From: JAICJC01 sp963709425
Lineage (GTDB): Bacteria > Actinomycetota > Thermoleophilia > Gaiellales > JAICJC01
Direction of reading: 5' to 3'
Assembly (NCBI GenBank): GCA_963709425.1
Contig: CAVPWG010000001.1
Location: 661,038 to 725,037 of the forward strand
DNA: 64,000 nt
Notes under the pieces: model-generated
Told to the model about the DNA's origin: nothing
What the model saw: only the letters and a program-made list of their open reading frames with translations
Databases searched by the model: none
In this document: piece after piece, positions 17,640 through 25,243 of the stretch
How positions within the stretch are numbered: the stretch's first letter is position 1
Layout of the letters: every line of letters begins with the position of its first letter
Made by a program: the position numbers and the translations under genes

Positions 17640-17903
17640 GTGTCGAATCAGGCCGAGCTGGCGGAGGCGCTCCTCGCTGACCTGGACAGGTTCCTGAAGG
17701 CCGCCGACCGCCGCCACACACCCGTGCCGATCGAGGTCGGCGAGGACCGGCGGTGGTCGGCGGCCGACACGGACCGACTGTTCAAGCGGATGGGCCGCAC
17801 CGTCCCGATCGCACCGACCGAGCAGCGTCTCACCGACGTGCTCGCAGAGGCGGTGCGGCTGCGGAACGCGCTTCGGGCGTGGCTGAGCGACCCGGCGCAG
17901 TGA
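17640..17903 (+). CDS. Small hypothetical protein (87 aa)
   Basis: I do not recognise this protein. It is mostly helical and charged (LAEALLADLDRFLKAADRRH at the start, TEQRLTDVLAEAVRLRNALRAWL at the end), with no signal peptide or membrane segment. GTG at 17640 lies 6 nt after TACAAT, a leaderless-type promoter, and a GAGGA also precedes it. It is 15 nt downstream of the flavin oxidase on the same strand. Confidence 0.6.
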   Translation: MSNQAELAEALLADLDRFLKAADRRHTPVPIEVGEDRRWSAADTDRLFKRMGRTVPIAPTEQRLTDVLAEAVRLRNALRAWLSDPAQ

Positions 17904-17927
17904 GCGCCGGGGGCGACACCCGGCCGC

Positions 17928-18371
17928 TTACCTGACCTGCGCCTCGCCGCGCTCGGCGACGAGGTCCACCACGACATGCGCGATGGGCACCTCGAACCGC
18001 TCCGATGCGCGCTCGACCACCCGCTTCTCGAGCCAGTTCGAGCGCTCGGGCGGGTGAGTCGAGATGACGATCTCGGTCGCCTCGAATTCCGCCAGGGCGT
18101 CCTCGATCGCCTGCACCGGGTCGGAGTCGCCGACCGCTCCGTCGGCGCCGATGCCGACGGCTCGGAGCGCCTCCACCGACTCGGCGAGACGCTCCTCGGC
18201 AGCCGCGTAGGCCCCGTCGGTGTCGGCGAACACGTGCCGCAGGCGCGAGTTCAGCGCCGGCGCGACGACGAGCACGTCCGACTCCGGCCCGACCCGGCCG
18301 CGCAGCTCCTCGAGCAGCGCCCGGCCGGCGCAGGTCTCGTTTGCGACCACCAGGATGCGATGGTCACGCAT
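17928..18371 (-). CDS. Universal-stress-protein-like (UspA fold)
   Basis: This 147-aa single-domain protein has ILVVANETCAGRALLEEL at the N-terminus, ATEIVISTHPPERSNWLEKRVVERA near 98-122, and a closing strand VPIAHVVVDL, the alternating pattern of the Usp/HUP fold. The ATP-binding G-2X-G-9X-G(S/T) loop is not clear, so it may not bind nucleotide. ATG at 18371 has TAGATT 7 nt upstream, placed in the 3' end of etfA. Confidence 0.7.
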   Translation of the reverse strand: MRDHRILVVANETCAGRALLEELRGRVGPESDVLVVAPALNSRLRHVFADTDGAYAAAEERLAESVEALRAVGIGADGAVGDSDPVQAIEDALAEFEATEIVISTHPPERSNWLEKRVVERASERFEVPIAHVVVDLVAERGEAQVR

Positions 18372-18381
18372 GGGGCGAAAT

Positions 18382-19338
18382 CTAGCCCCGGCCGCGCAGG
18401 GCTTCCGTCAGCTTGGGCACGACGGTCAGCACGTCGCCGATCACGCTCACGTCGGCGAACTCGTGGATCGGCGCGTTCGGGTCCTTGTTGATCGCCACGA
18501 TCGTGCCGGCGTTGGCCATCCCGACCTTGTGCTGGATCGCTCCCGAGACGCCGCAGGCGATGTAGAGCTTCGGCGAGACGGTCTTCCCGGTCTGTCCGAC
18601 CTGCATGGAATAGGGCACCCAGCCCGCGTCCACGACGGCGCGCGTGGCGGCGACCTCGCCGCCGATCGCCTGTGCGAGCTCTTCGACCAGCGGCACGTTC
18701 TCGGGGCCGCCCATGCCACGGCCAACCGCGACCAGGATGTCGGCCTCGGTGATGTCGACCCCGGCTGCCTCGGCCTCCTCGCGGCCGGCGGGCCGTGCGG
18801 CCTGGGACCACGGCTTGACCTCGACGGAGATCCGCTCAATGGGGGCAGTGCCGGACGGCGACTCGTTCGGCGCGAATGCGTTGGCGCGGGCCAGCACGAC
18901 GCCGGTTCCCCGGAACCCGGACTCGACCATCACCGTGTCGCCGAGCGCCGGACGGGTCGCGACGACCCCGTCGTCGGCAAGCACGATCTCGGTCGTCTCG
19001 CAGGCGATCCCGGCGCCGATCCGCGCCGCCAGGCCGGCGGCCACGTCGGCCGAGACGACGCCCGCACCGAAGATGACGCCGTCGGCCTCGCGAGCCGAGC
19101 GCTCGACCGCATCCACGATCGGCTGCGGCAGGCCGCCTGCGAGCGCCGGGTCGTCGGCGACCAGCACCCTCGCGGCGCCGTGGCCCCCCAGCGAGCCGGC
19201 CCAGCCGTCGTCGACGCCGGATCCGGCCACGAAGGCCGTCACGTCCGCACCCAGCGACGCCGCCTTGGCGAGCACGCCGAGGCTCTGCGGCGAGAACTCG
19301 CCGTCGTCGTGGTGCACGTAGACCAGTAACCCCGGCAT
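18382..19338 (-). CDS. etfA: Electron transfer flavoprotein alpha subunit
   Basis: This 318-aa FAD-carrying subunit of ETF takes electrons from acyl-CoA dehydrogenases. The C-terminal FAD domain is clear: CGVSGAIQHKVGM, then TIVAINKDPNAPIHEFADVSVIGD. The ATG overlaps the etfB stop by one base (TGATG). Its electrons should leave through the ETF-QO at 11176. Confidence 0.95.
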   Translation of the reverse strand: MPGLLVYVHHDDGEFSPQSLGVLAKAASLGADVTAFVAGSGVDDGWAGSLGGHGAARVLVADDPALAGGLPQPIVDAVERSAREADGVIFGAGVVSADVAAGLAARIGAGIACETTEIVLADDGVVATRPALGDTVMVESGFRGTGVVLARANAFAPNESPSGTAPIERISVEVKPWSQAARPAGREEAEAAGVDITEADILVAVGRGMGGPENVPLVEELAQAIGGEVAATRAVVDAGWVPYSMQVGQTGKTVSPKLYIACGVSGAIQHKVGMANAGTIVAINKDPNAPIHEFADVSVIGDVLTVVPKLTEALRGRG

Positions 19339-20123
19339 CAGATCAGCCCCTTCCCGGCCAGCAACTCGACGACCTGCGAGGCGGAGTCGCCGCCCGAGTC
19401 CTCGATCGTCACGCCCGCCGCCTTCGCCTCCGGGGGCGCGATCGAGCGAACGATGCTCCGCGCCCCGTCGCCACCGACCCGGCCGGTCTCAACGCCTGCG
19501 TCGGCGGCCGTGAGGGTCTCGAGCGGCTTCTTCTTCGCCCCCATGATGGCCTTGATGGACGGCAGCCGGGGCGTGTTGATCGCGTCGGAGACCGAGACGA
19601 CCGCGGGCAGCGGCGCCTCGACGACGTCGTAGCCGTGCTCGGTCTGGCGCTTGGCCCGGATCGCTGCGGCGTCGACGTTCAGGTCGGCCACCTGCGTCAC
19701 CACGGGCCGCTCCAGGTGGTCGGCGACGGCGGCCGCCATGACGTAGCAGTCGGCGTCGGCGGCCTGCTGGCCGAGCAGCACGAGGTCGGCGCCCTGCTTT
19801 GCGACGACGGACGCGAGCACGAGCGCCGTCCCGACGATGTCGGAGCCCGCGAGCGCCGGATCGCTCACGAGCACGGCCCGGTCGGCGCCCAGCGCGAGCG
19901 CCTTCTGGAGCGCACGCTGCGCGGACGGCGGGCCCATGCACACCGCCACGATCTCGGCGACGTCGGCGCCGCCCTCCCGGATCCGCACCGCCTCCTCGAG
20001 CGCGTGCAGGTCGAAGGGGTTGAGCTCGGAGTCGCCCGAGCGGTCGAGCCGGTTCGTCGCCGGGTCGAGCCGCTTGTGCGACGTCCCGCTCGGCACCTCC
20101 TTCACGCACACTGCGATGTTCAC
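19338..20123 (-). CDS. etfB: Electron transfer flavoprotein beta subunit
   Basis: This 261-aa AMP-binding subunit has the N-terminal VCVKEVPSG, NPFDLHALEEAVRIRE, VCMGPPSAQRALQKALALGADRAVLV and the recognition-loop region VVEAPLPAVVSVSDAINTPRLPS. Size fits the family. GTG at 20123 is the start. Together with etfA it forms the heterodimer; the pair lies downstream of the hydratase. Confidence 0.95.
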   Translation of the reverse strand: MNIAVCVKEVPSGTSHKRLDPATNRLDRSGDSELNPFDLHALEEAVRIREGGADVAEIVAVCMGPPSAQRALQKALALGADRAVLVSDPALAGSDIVGTALVLASVVAKQGADLVLLGQQAADADCYVMAAAVADHLERPVVTQVADLNVDAAAIRAKRQTEHGYDVVEAPLPAVVSVSDAINTPRLPSIKAIMGAKKKPLETLTAADAGVETGRVGGDGARSIVRSIAPPEAKAAGVTIEDSGGDSASQVVELLAGKGLI

Positions 20124-20193
20124 CGCGCCTGCACCTCCATCCCGTGACCGGCCGGGAGCCTAACCAACGCGCAGGAGCCGCGGTCGCAGGGCG

Positions 20194-20979
20194 CTACTTG
20201 CCGACGAAGCCCGGCTGGCGCTTCTCAACGAAGGCGTTCAGGCCCTCACGGGCATCGTCGGTCGAGAACATGATCGAGTAGAGATCGGCCTCGTGAACGA
20301 GGTTCCCGGCGATGTCGCCCTGGAGCGAGCGGTTCGACGCCTCCTTGGCGTAGTAGAGCGCGACGGGGCTCTTGGACGCCATCAGGTGGGCCATCTCGAG
20401 CGCCCGCGGCATGAGCTCGGCGGCCGGGTAGACATGCTGGACGAGGCCGCGCTCGAGCGCCTCGTTGGCGTCGATCATGCGCCCCGTCAGGATCAGCTCC
20501 TTGGCGTAGCCGATGTTCGTCGCGCGCGCGAGCCGCTGGGTCGCGCCCCAGCCGGGGATGATGCCGAGGTTTATCTCGGGCTGGCCGAAGTGGGCGTTCT
20601 CGGAGGCCAGCCGCACGTCGCAGGCCAGCGCCATCTCGCAGCCGCCGCCGAGGGCGTAGCCGTTCACGGCGGCGATCGTCGGCTTGCGCATCGTCTCGAG
20701 CGTGTGGGCGATCTCCTGTCCGAGCTCGGAGTAGGCGCGCGCCTCGAGCGGTGTCTTCCCGGCCATCTCCTTGATGTCGGCGCCTGCGATGAACGACCGG
20801 TCGCCCTCGCCCGTCACGATGATCGCGGCGACTCCGGCATCCCCGCCGAGGTCGGTAAGCGTGGCCAGAAGCTCCTCCAAGAGGACGGTGTTCAGCGCAT
20901 TCAGGGAGTCCGGCCGGTCGATCGTCACCACCGCGACGCGGTCGTCGACCGAGATCCGAAGGCCCGCGCCGGCCATCAT
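20194..20979 (-). CDS. Enoyl-CoA hydratase (crotonase family)
   Basis: This 261-aa enzyme hydrates 2-enoyl-CoA. Both catalytic glutamates are kept (GGGCEMALACD and GQPEINLGIIPGWGATQRL), and the oxyanion-hole segments RSFIAGADIKEM and AVNGYALGGGCE are intact, so hydratase activity is likely. The start overlaps the mutase small-subunit stop in ATGA, implying co-translation. Confidence 0.93.
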   Translation of the reverse strand: MMAGAGLRISVDDRVAVVTIDRPDSLNALNTVLLEELLATLTDLGGDAGVAAIIVTGEGDRSFIAGADIKEMAGKTPLEARAYSELGQEIAHTLETMRKPTIAAVNGYALGGGCEMALACDVRLASENAHFGQPEINLGIIPGWGATQRLARATNIGYAKELILTGRMIDANEALERGLVQHVYPAAELMPRALEMAHLMASKSPVALYYAKEASNRSLQGDIAGNLVHEADLYSIMFSTDDAREGLNAFVEKRQPGFVGK

Positions 20980-21374
20980 GCGGCTCCGAGGGCGGACTGC
21001 AGGAACTCGACGATCTCGGCCGTCGGGGCGCCCGGCGTATAGACCTGCGCCACGCCGAGCTTCTTCAGCTCGACGATGTCCTCGGCCGGGATCGTCCCGC
21101 CCACCACCACGAGCACGTCCTCGGCGTCGTTCTGCTTCAGGAGGTCGAGGATGCGTGGAACGAGTGTCATGTGCGCGCCGGACAGGATCGAGATGCCGAC
21201 GGCGTCGGCGTCCTCCTGGAGGGCGGTCTCGACGATCTGCTCCGGCGTCTGGTGAAGGCCGGTGTAGATGACCTCCATGCCGGCGTCACGGAGCGTCCGG
21301 GCGATGATCTTGGCGCCGCGATCGTGACCGTCGAGCCCCGGCTTGGCGACGACCACGCGGATGGGCCCACTCAT
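20976..21374 (-). CDS. B12-binding small subunit of acyl-CoA mutase
   Basis: This 132-aa cobalamin-binding domain is a separate chain, as in isobutyryl-CoA mutases and some split methylmalonyl-CoA mutases. The base-off DxHxxG motif is Asp15-x-His17-xx-Gly20 in KPGLDGHDRGAK; SILSG and VVVGGTIP complete the B12 site. The large subunit is encoded two genes upstream, at 21765-23381, with a cupin gene between. TACACT 9 nt before ATG 21374 could give it its own promoter. Confidence 0.92.
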   Translation of the reverse strand: MSGPIRVVVAKPGLDGHDRGAKIIARTLRDAGMEVIYTGLHQTPEQIVETALQEDADAVGISILSGAHMTLVPRILDLLKQNDAEDVLVVVGGTIPAEDIVELKKLGVAQVYTPGAPTAEIVEFLQSALGAA

Positions 21375-21435
21375 ACGAGGGCGAGTGTATCCGAGGGGTG
21401 GAACACCGGCGCCTGTTGCTCGTGCTTCACGGCTT

Positions 21436-21753
21436 TCAGCCCTCCGCCGGCGCGAAGACGACGAGCAGGGAGAGCCGCTCCTCGATCGAGTGGAAGCGGT
21501 GCTCCTCCTGCGCCGGCACGAACAGCACGTCGCCCGGCGCCACCTCGCGATCCGCTCCGCCCGAGGTGAAGCGCGCCCGGCCCGAAAGGACGTAGTAGAT
21601 CTCGTCCTGGGCGTGCGGCGACTGCGGATCGGCGGCGCCCGCCTCGAGCACGTAGAGGCCCGCGCTCATCGACTCGACGCGCAGGAACTCGCGGTAGAGC
21701 TCGCCGGCGCCCGAGCGCTCGGCATCGACGTCGTCCAGGTTCCAGGCGTCCAT
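21436..21753 (-). CDS. Cupin-domain protein
   Basis: This 105-aa single cupin has the first motif in HAQDEIYYVLSGRARF and the second in PGDVLFVPAQEEHRFHS, keeping two His and Glu as likely metal ligands. It is wedged between the two mutase subunit genes, so a link to acyl-CoA metabolism or its control is inferred, but no substrate can be named. Confidence 0.8.
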   Translation of the reverse strand: MDAWNLDDVDAERSGAGELYREFLRVESMSAGLYVLEAGAADPQSPHAQDEIYYVLSGRARFTSGGADREVAPGDVLFVPAQEEHRFHSIEERLSLLVVFAPAEG

Positions 21754-21764
21754 CGGCGGAGATC

Positions 21765-23381
21765 CTAGAAGACCGGCGTCTCGCGGTACACGCCCCACAC
21801 CTCGCGCAGGGCGTCGCAGATCTCGCCCTCCGACGCGTAGGCCCGCGCGCACGAGACGAGGTGCGGCATCACGTTCTGGTCGGTGGCCGCCGCCGAGCGC
21901 AGCGCCGCGAGCGCGGCCTCGACCGCCGCTCCCTCGCGGCGACCGCGGACCCCGCTCAGCCGCTCGCGCTGGCGGCGCTCGACGTCGGGCGAGATCCGCA
22001 GGATCTCGACCTGGTCGTCATCGTCGTTCAGGAACGAGTTGACGCCGACGATCAGGCGGCGGCCCTCCTCGACCTCGCGCTGGAACCGGTACGAGGACTC
22101 GGCGATCTCGCGCTGGAAGAAGTTCTCGTTCAGGGCCGCGACGACGCCGCCGAGCCGGTCGATCCGCTCGAAGTAGTCGTACGCCTCGCGCTCGAGCCGG
22201 GACGTCAGCGACTCGACGAGCCACGACCCGCCGAGCGGATCGGCCGAATGGACGACCCCGGTCTCGTTCGCGATCACCTGCTGGGTGCGAAGCGCGAGCC
22301 GGGCCGCGCCCTCGGTCGGGAGCGCGAGCGCCTCGTCGTAGGAGTTCGTGTGCAGCGACTGCGTGCCGCCGAGCACCGCCGCCAGCGCCTCGAGGGCGGT
22401 GCGCACGATGTTGACCTCGGGCTGCTGGGCGGTCAGCGAGACGCCGGCCGTCTGGGTGTGAAACCGCATGAGCAGGGAGCGCTCGCCGGTCGCCCCGTAG
22501 CGCTCGCGCAGCTCCCGGGCCCAGATCCGGCGGGCGGCGCGGTACTTCGCGATCTCCTCGAAGAAGTCGATGTGGGCGTTGAAGAAGAACGAGAGGCGCG
22601 GCGCGAAGTCGTCGACGTCCATCCCCCGTTCCCGGCACGCCTCCACGTACGCGAAGCCGTCCGCGAGCGTAAACGCCAGCTCCTGCGCCGCGGTCGCTCC
22701 GGCCTCGCGGATGTGGTAGCCCGAGATCGAGATGGGATGCCAGCGGGGCATGGTCTCGGTGCACCACTCGATCATGTCGACCATGAGCCGCATCGACGGC
22801 TCCGGCGGGAAGATCCACTCCTTCTGGGCGATGTACTCCTTGAGGATGTCAGCCTGGATGGTGCCGCCGAGCATCTCGGGCGGGATGCCCTGCTTCTCGG
22901 CGACGACCACGTACTGCGCGAGCACCACCGCGGCGGGCGCGTTCACGGTCATCGATGTGGTCACCCGGTCGAGCGGGATCCCGGCGAAGAGATCCTCCAT
23001 GTCGGCCAGCGTGTCGACGGCGACGCCCTCGCGGCCGACCTCGCCGAGCGACCGCGCGTGATCCGAGTCGTAGCCCATGAGCGTCGGCATGTCGAAGGCT
23101 GTCGAGAGCCCGGTCTGGCCGTGGTCGAGCAGGTAGCGGAACCGGCGGTTCGTCTCCTCGGCCGTCCCGAAGCCGGCGAATTGCCGCATCGTCCAAGCCC
23201 GGCCGCGGTACATCGTCTCGTAGATGCCGCGCGTGAACGGGAAGTGGCCGGGATCGCCGAGGTGGGCGTCGTAGTCGACCGGGGTGTTCTCCGGCGAGTA
23301 GAGCGGCTCGTACGGGATCCCCGAGATCGTCGAGCGCTCGGGCTCGGGCCGAGGCTCAGGGGCACGCTCGGGCTGCGCCAT
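21765..23381 (-). CDS. icmA: B12-dependent acyl-CoA mutase large subunit, isobutyryl-CoA mutase-like
   Basis: This 538-aa TIM-barrel subunit rearranges acyl-CoA skeletons with adenosylcobalamin. Methylmalonyl-CoA mutases carry Tyr and Arg at the two positions that bind the carboxylate; here they are Phe68 (in MRQFAGF) and Gln186 (in YIAQKEW), with Ala95. The 118- and 27-residue spacings match those of the known isobutyryl-CoA mutase residues. So n-butyryl/isobutyryl-CoA interconversion is more likely than methylmalonyl-CoA. ATG 23381 overlaps the ATPase stop by one base (TGATG). Confidence 0.9.
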   Translation of the reverse strand: MAQPERAPEPRPEPERSTISGIPYEPLYSPENTPVDYDAHLGDPGHFPFTRGIYETMYRGRAWTMRQFAGFGTAEETNRRFRYLLDHGQTGLSTAFDMPTLMGYDSDHARSLGEVGREGVAVDTLADMEDLFAGIPLDRVTTSMTVNAPAAVVLAQYVVVAEKQGIPPEMLGGTIQADILKEYIAQKEWIFPPEPSMRLMVDMIEWCTETMPRWHPISISGYHIREAGATAAQELAFTLADGFAYVEACRERGMDVDDFAPRLSFFFNAHIDFFEEIAKYRAARRIWARELRERYGATGERSLLMRFHTQTAGVSLTAQQPEVNIVRTALEALAAVLGGTQSLHTNSYDEALALPTEGAARLALRTQQVIANETGVVHSADPLGGSWLVESLTSRLEREAYDYFERIDRLGGVVAALNENFFQREIAESSYRFQREVEEGRRLIVGVNSFLNDDDDQVEILRISPDVERRQRERLSGVRGRREGAAVEAALAALRSAAATDQNVMPHLVSCARAYASEGEICDALREVWGVYRETPVF

Positions 23382-24550
23382 CACTCGAACGATACCGGCG
23401 CCGGCGGCGTCCGCACCCGACCGGAGAGCCACGCGCGCAGGAACGGGTCGGGCACGGTGTAGCCGGGCCGGGCCGCGCCCTCCACCAGATCGCGCTCGGC
23501 CAGGGCCTCGACGGCCTTCTGGACACGGGCCGGCGGGCCGAGCCGGTGCCGGTGGCGGTACTCCTCCGAGTAGATCCGGCCGGCCTCGGCGGCGACCGCC
23601 AGGAGCACGAGCCGCTGGTAGGGCGAGAGCCCCTCCCAGATCGTCGCGCACCGGGCCGATTCGGCCATCACGGCGTGCGCAAACGCCTCGTCCACCATCT
23701 CGGGCGTCGCCGGCCGGCCCTCCGAGATCGCCCACAGGAACCGCGCCAGCTCCTGCGTGTCGTACGGCTGTCCGGCGGTGATCTCGAGGAGCCGGTCGAT
23801 CCCGGCCGGCGTGACCGTCCGCCCCGTGGCGGCGAAGCGCTCGGCGATGAAGGGCCCGAAGTCCGCCGCGGCGATCGGGCCCAGCTCCATCACCTTCGCG
23901 CTTCGGAAGAGCGGCTCGTTCCGCTCGGTGAAGAGCCGGCGCAGCATGTGCCGGTGGCTTCCCAGGTAGACGTGCGCCACCTCCGGCTGCTGCTGGAACA
24001 CGGCCCGCATGGCGCGCGGCAGGTCGCGGTCGATCCGCGTCACCTCCTGGAACTCGTCGAGCACGAGCGCCACCCGCCGGCCGCGCTCGGCGGCCACCTC
24101 GGCCGGCAGCCGCAGGAGCCGCTCGAGGGTCACGTCGACGTCGCCCCGCCGGAGCGTCTGTGGCATCGTGAACGACAGGCTGCCGTCCTCGGGGTCGACC
24201 GTCGCGACGGGCGCAACCGGCATCCGGCGCAGGAAGTCGAGCGAGCGCCGCCCCGCGCGCTCGAACGGCGAGAGCAGGCCGCGATAGAGCGCAGTGGTGA
24301 GCTGCTCCACCAGGCGGCCCTTGTCGGGCGCCGCGAAGAGGTCGCACTCGGCGACGAGCACGCCCGCCGCGCGGAGCTCCTCGACGCAGGCCCGCATCAG
24401 CGAGCTCTTGCCCGTCCGGCGCGGGGCGATCACGACGACGTTCTGGCCGCTCTCCACATCGGCGCGAAGGACGGCGATCTCGTCGCGCCTGTCCGTGAAC
24501 TGCGTGCCGGAGACGACGTCGCCGTACCGAAAGGGGTTCTCGCCGGCCAC
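23381..24550 (-). CDS. Archaeal-type AAA ATPase with C-terminal winged helix
   Basis: This 389-aa protein starts NPFRYGDVVSG and has Walker A APRRTGKSSLM near 48, Walker B RVALVLDEFQEV, a sensor-like VYLGSHRHML, and a C-terminal winged helix ending GYTVPDPFLRAWL, the mark of the archaeal-type ATPase family. The role is unknown. It is encoded directly upstream of, and coupled to, the mutase large subunit, and is not a GTPase of the MeaB/MeaI type. GTG 24550 lies 6 nt after TATAGT. An earlier frame extension would read through the promoter palindrome and is rejected. Confidence 0.85.
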   Translation of the reverse strand: MAGENPFRYGDVVSGTQFTDRRDEIAVLRADVESGQNVVVIAPRRTGKSSLMRACVEELRAAGVLVAECDLFAAPDKGRLVEQLTTALYRGLLSPFERAGRRSLDFLRRMPVAPVATVDPEDGSLSFTMPQTLRRGDVDVTLERLLRLPAEVAAERGRRVALVLDEFQEVTRIDRDLPRAMRAVFQQQPEVAHVYLGSHRHMLRRLFTERNEPLFRSAKVMELGPIAAADFGPFIAERFAATGRTVTPAGIDRLLEITAGQPYDTQELARFLWAISEGRPATPEMVDEAFAHAVMAESARCATIWEGLSPYQRLVLLAVAAEAGRIYSEEYRHRHRLGPPARVQKAVEALAERDLVEGAARPGYTVPDPFLRAWLSGRVRTPPAPVSFE

Positions 24551-24556
24551 CGATGG

Positions 24557-24589
24557 ACTATAGCATACGGTATTATCTCGTACGCTATA
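24557..24589 (-). promoter_or_regulatory. Promoter and palindromic operator of the ATPase-mutase operon
   Basis: An AT-rich patch in GC-rich DNA holds arms TATAGCATACG (24559-24569) and CGTACGCTATA (24579-24589), which pair at 10 of 11 positions around a 9-nt spacer. On the minus strand the -10 TATAGT (24562-24557) overlaps one arm and ends 6 nt before the GTG. A dimeric repressor bound here would block the promoter. The other arm touches the end of the adenosyltransferase gene. Confidence 0.65.
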
Positions 24590-24590
24590 A

Positions 24591-25175
24591 CTATGCCGAG
24601 TCGGGCGCGATCGATGCCCCCGGCTGCCAGAGCACATCGCCGCGGCCACCGTCGTTCGCGACCCGCGCGAGGATGAAGAGCAGGTCGGAGAGCCGGTTCA
24701 GGTAGGCGAGCGCCGCGGGGTTCACCTCGTCGAGCTCGGACAGCGCCACCGCGCACCGCTCGGCCCGGCGGCAGGTCGTGCGCGCCACGTGGAGCGCGGC
24801 CGCGGCCGGCGTCCCCCCCGAGAGGACGAAGCTCGTGAGCGGCTCGAGCGCCTCGGAGTGCCGGTCGCACGCATCCTCGAGCGCCGCGACGTGAGCCTCG
24901 CCGATGCGCAGGCGGCTCTTGCCCTTGCCGCGCGCCGTCCCGACAGGGACCGAGAGGTCGGCGCCGACGTCGAACAGGTCGTTCTGCACGCGCCTGAGCA
25001 GCTCGGCGATGTCGTCCGGAAGGCCGCCCGCGACGGCGGCGCCGATCGCCGCCCCCGTCTCGTCGACGGTGCCGTAGGCCCAGATCCGGGCGTCGTTCTT
25101 GGACACCCGCTCACCGTCGCCGAGCGAGGTCTGGCCGGCGTCGCCGGCTCGCGTGTAGATGCGGTCGAGGCGCAC
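24591..25175 (-). CDS. Cob(I)alamin adenosyltransferase, PduO type
   Basis: About 194 residues transfer adenosine from ATP to cob(I)alamin, making the cofactor the mutase needs. Seen are the N-terminal IYTRAGDAGQTSLGDGERV (ATP-binding), the VDETGAAIG loop, and the C-terminal RRAERCAV...NRLSDLLFILAR signature of the trimeric PduO/MMAB family. I choose GTG 25175, since TACGCT lies 6 nt before it and VRLDRIYT is the usual beginning; a longer start at 25193 is possible. It is upstream of the ATPase-mutase genes. Confidence 0.92.
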   Translation of the reverse strand: MRLDRIYTRAGDAGQTSLGDGERVSKNDARIWAYGTVDETGAAIGAAVAGGLPDDIAELLRRVQNDLFDVGADLSVPVGTARGKGKSRLRIGEAHVAALEDACDRHSEALEPLTSFVLSGGTPAAAALHVARTTCRRAERCAVALSELDEVNPAALAYLNRLSDLLFILARVANDGGRGDVLWQPGASIAPDSA

Positions 25176-25243
25176 GCCGGCAGCGTAGAGCATCGGTCCG
25201 CTGTGGCGTCCGACCGGTCCACACGGTCGGCTACGGTGGGACG

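Noticed and set aside
24551..24649. Upstream start for the archaeal-type ATPase
   Set aside because: It would read through the AT-rich palindrome and into the adenosyltransferase gene; the family N-terminus NPFRYG begins right after GTG 24550.
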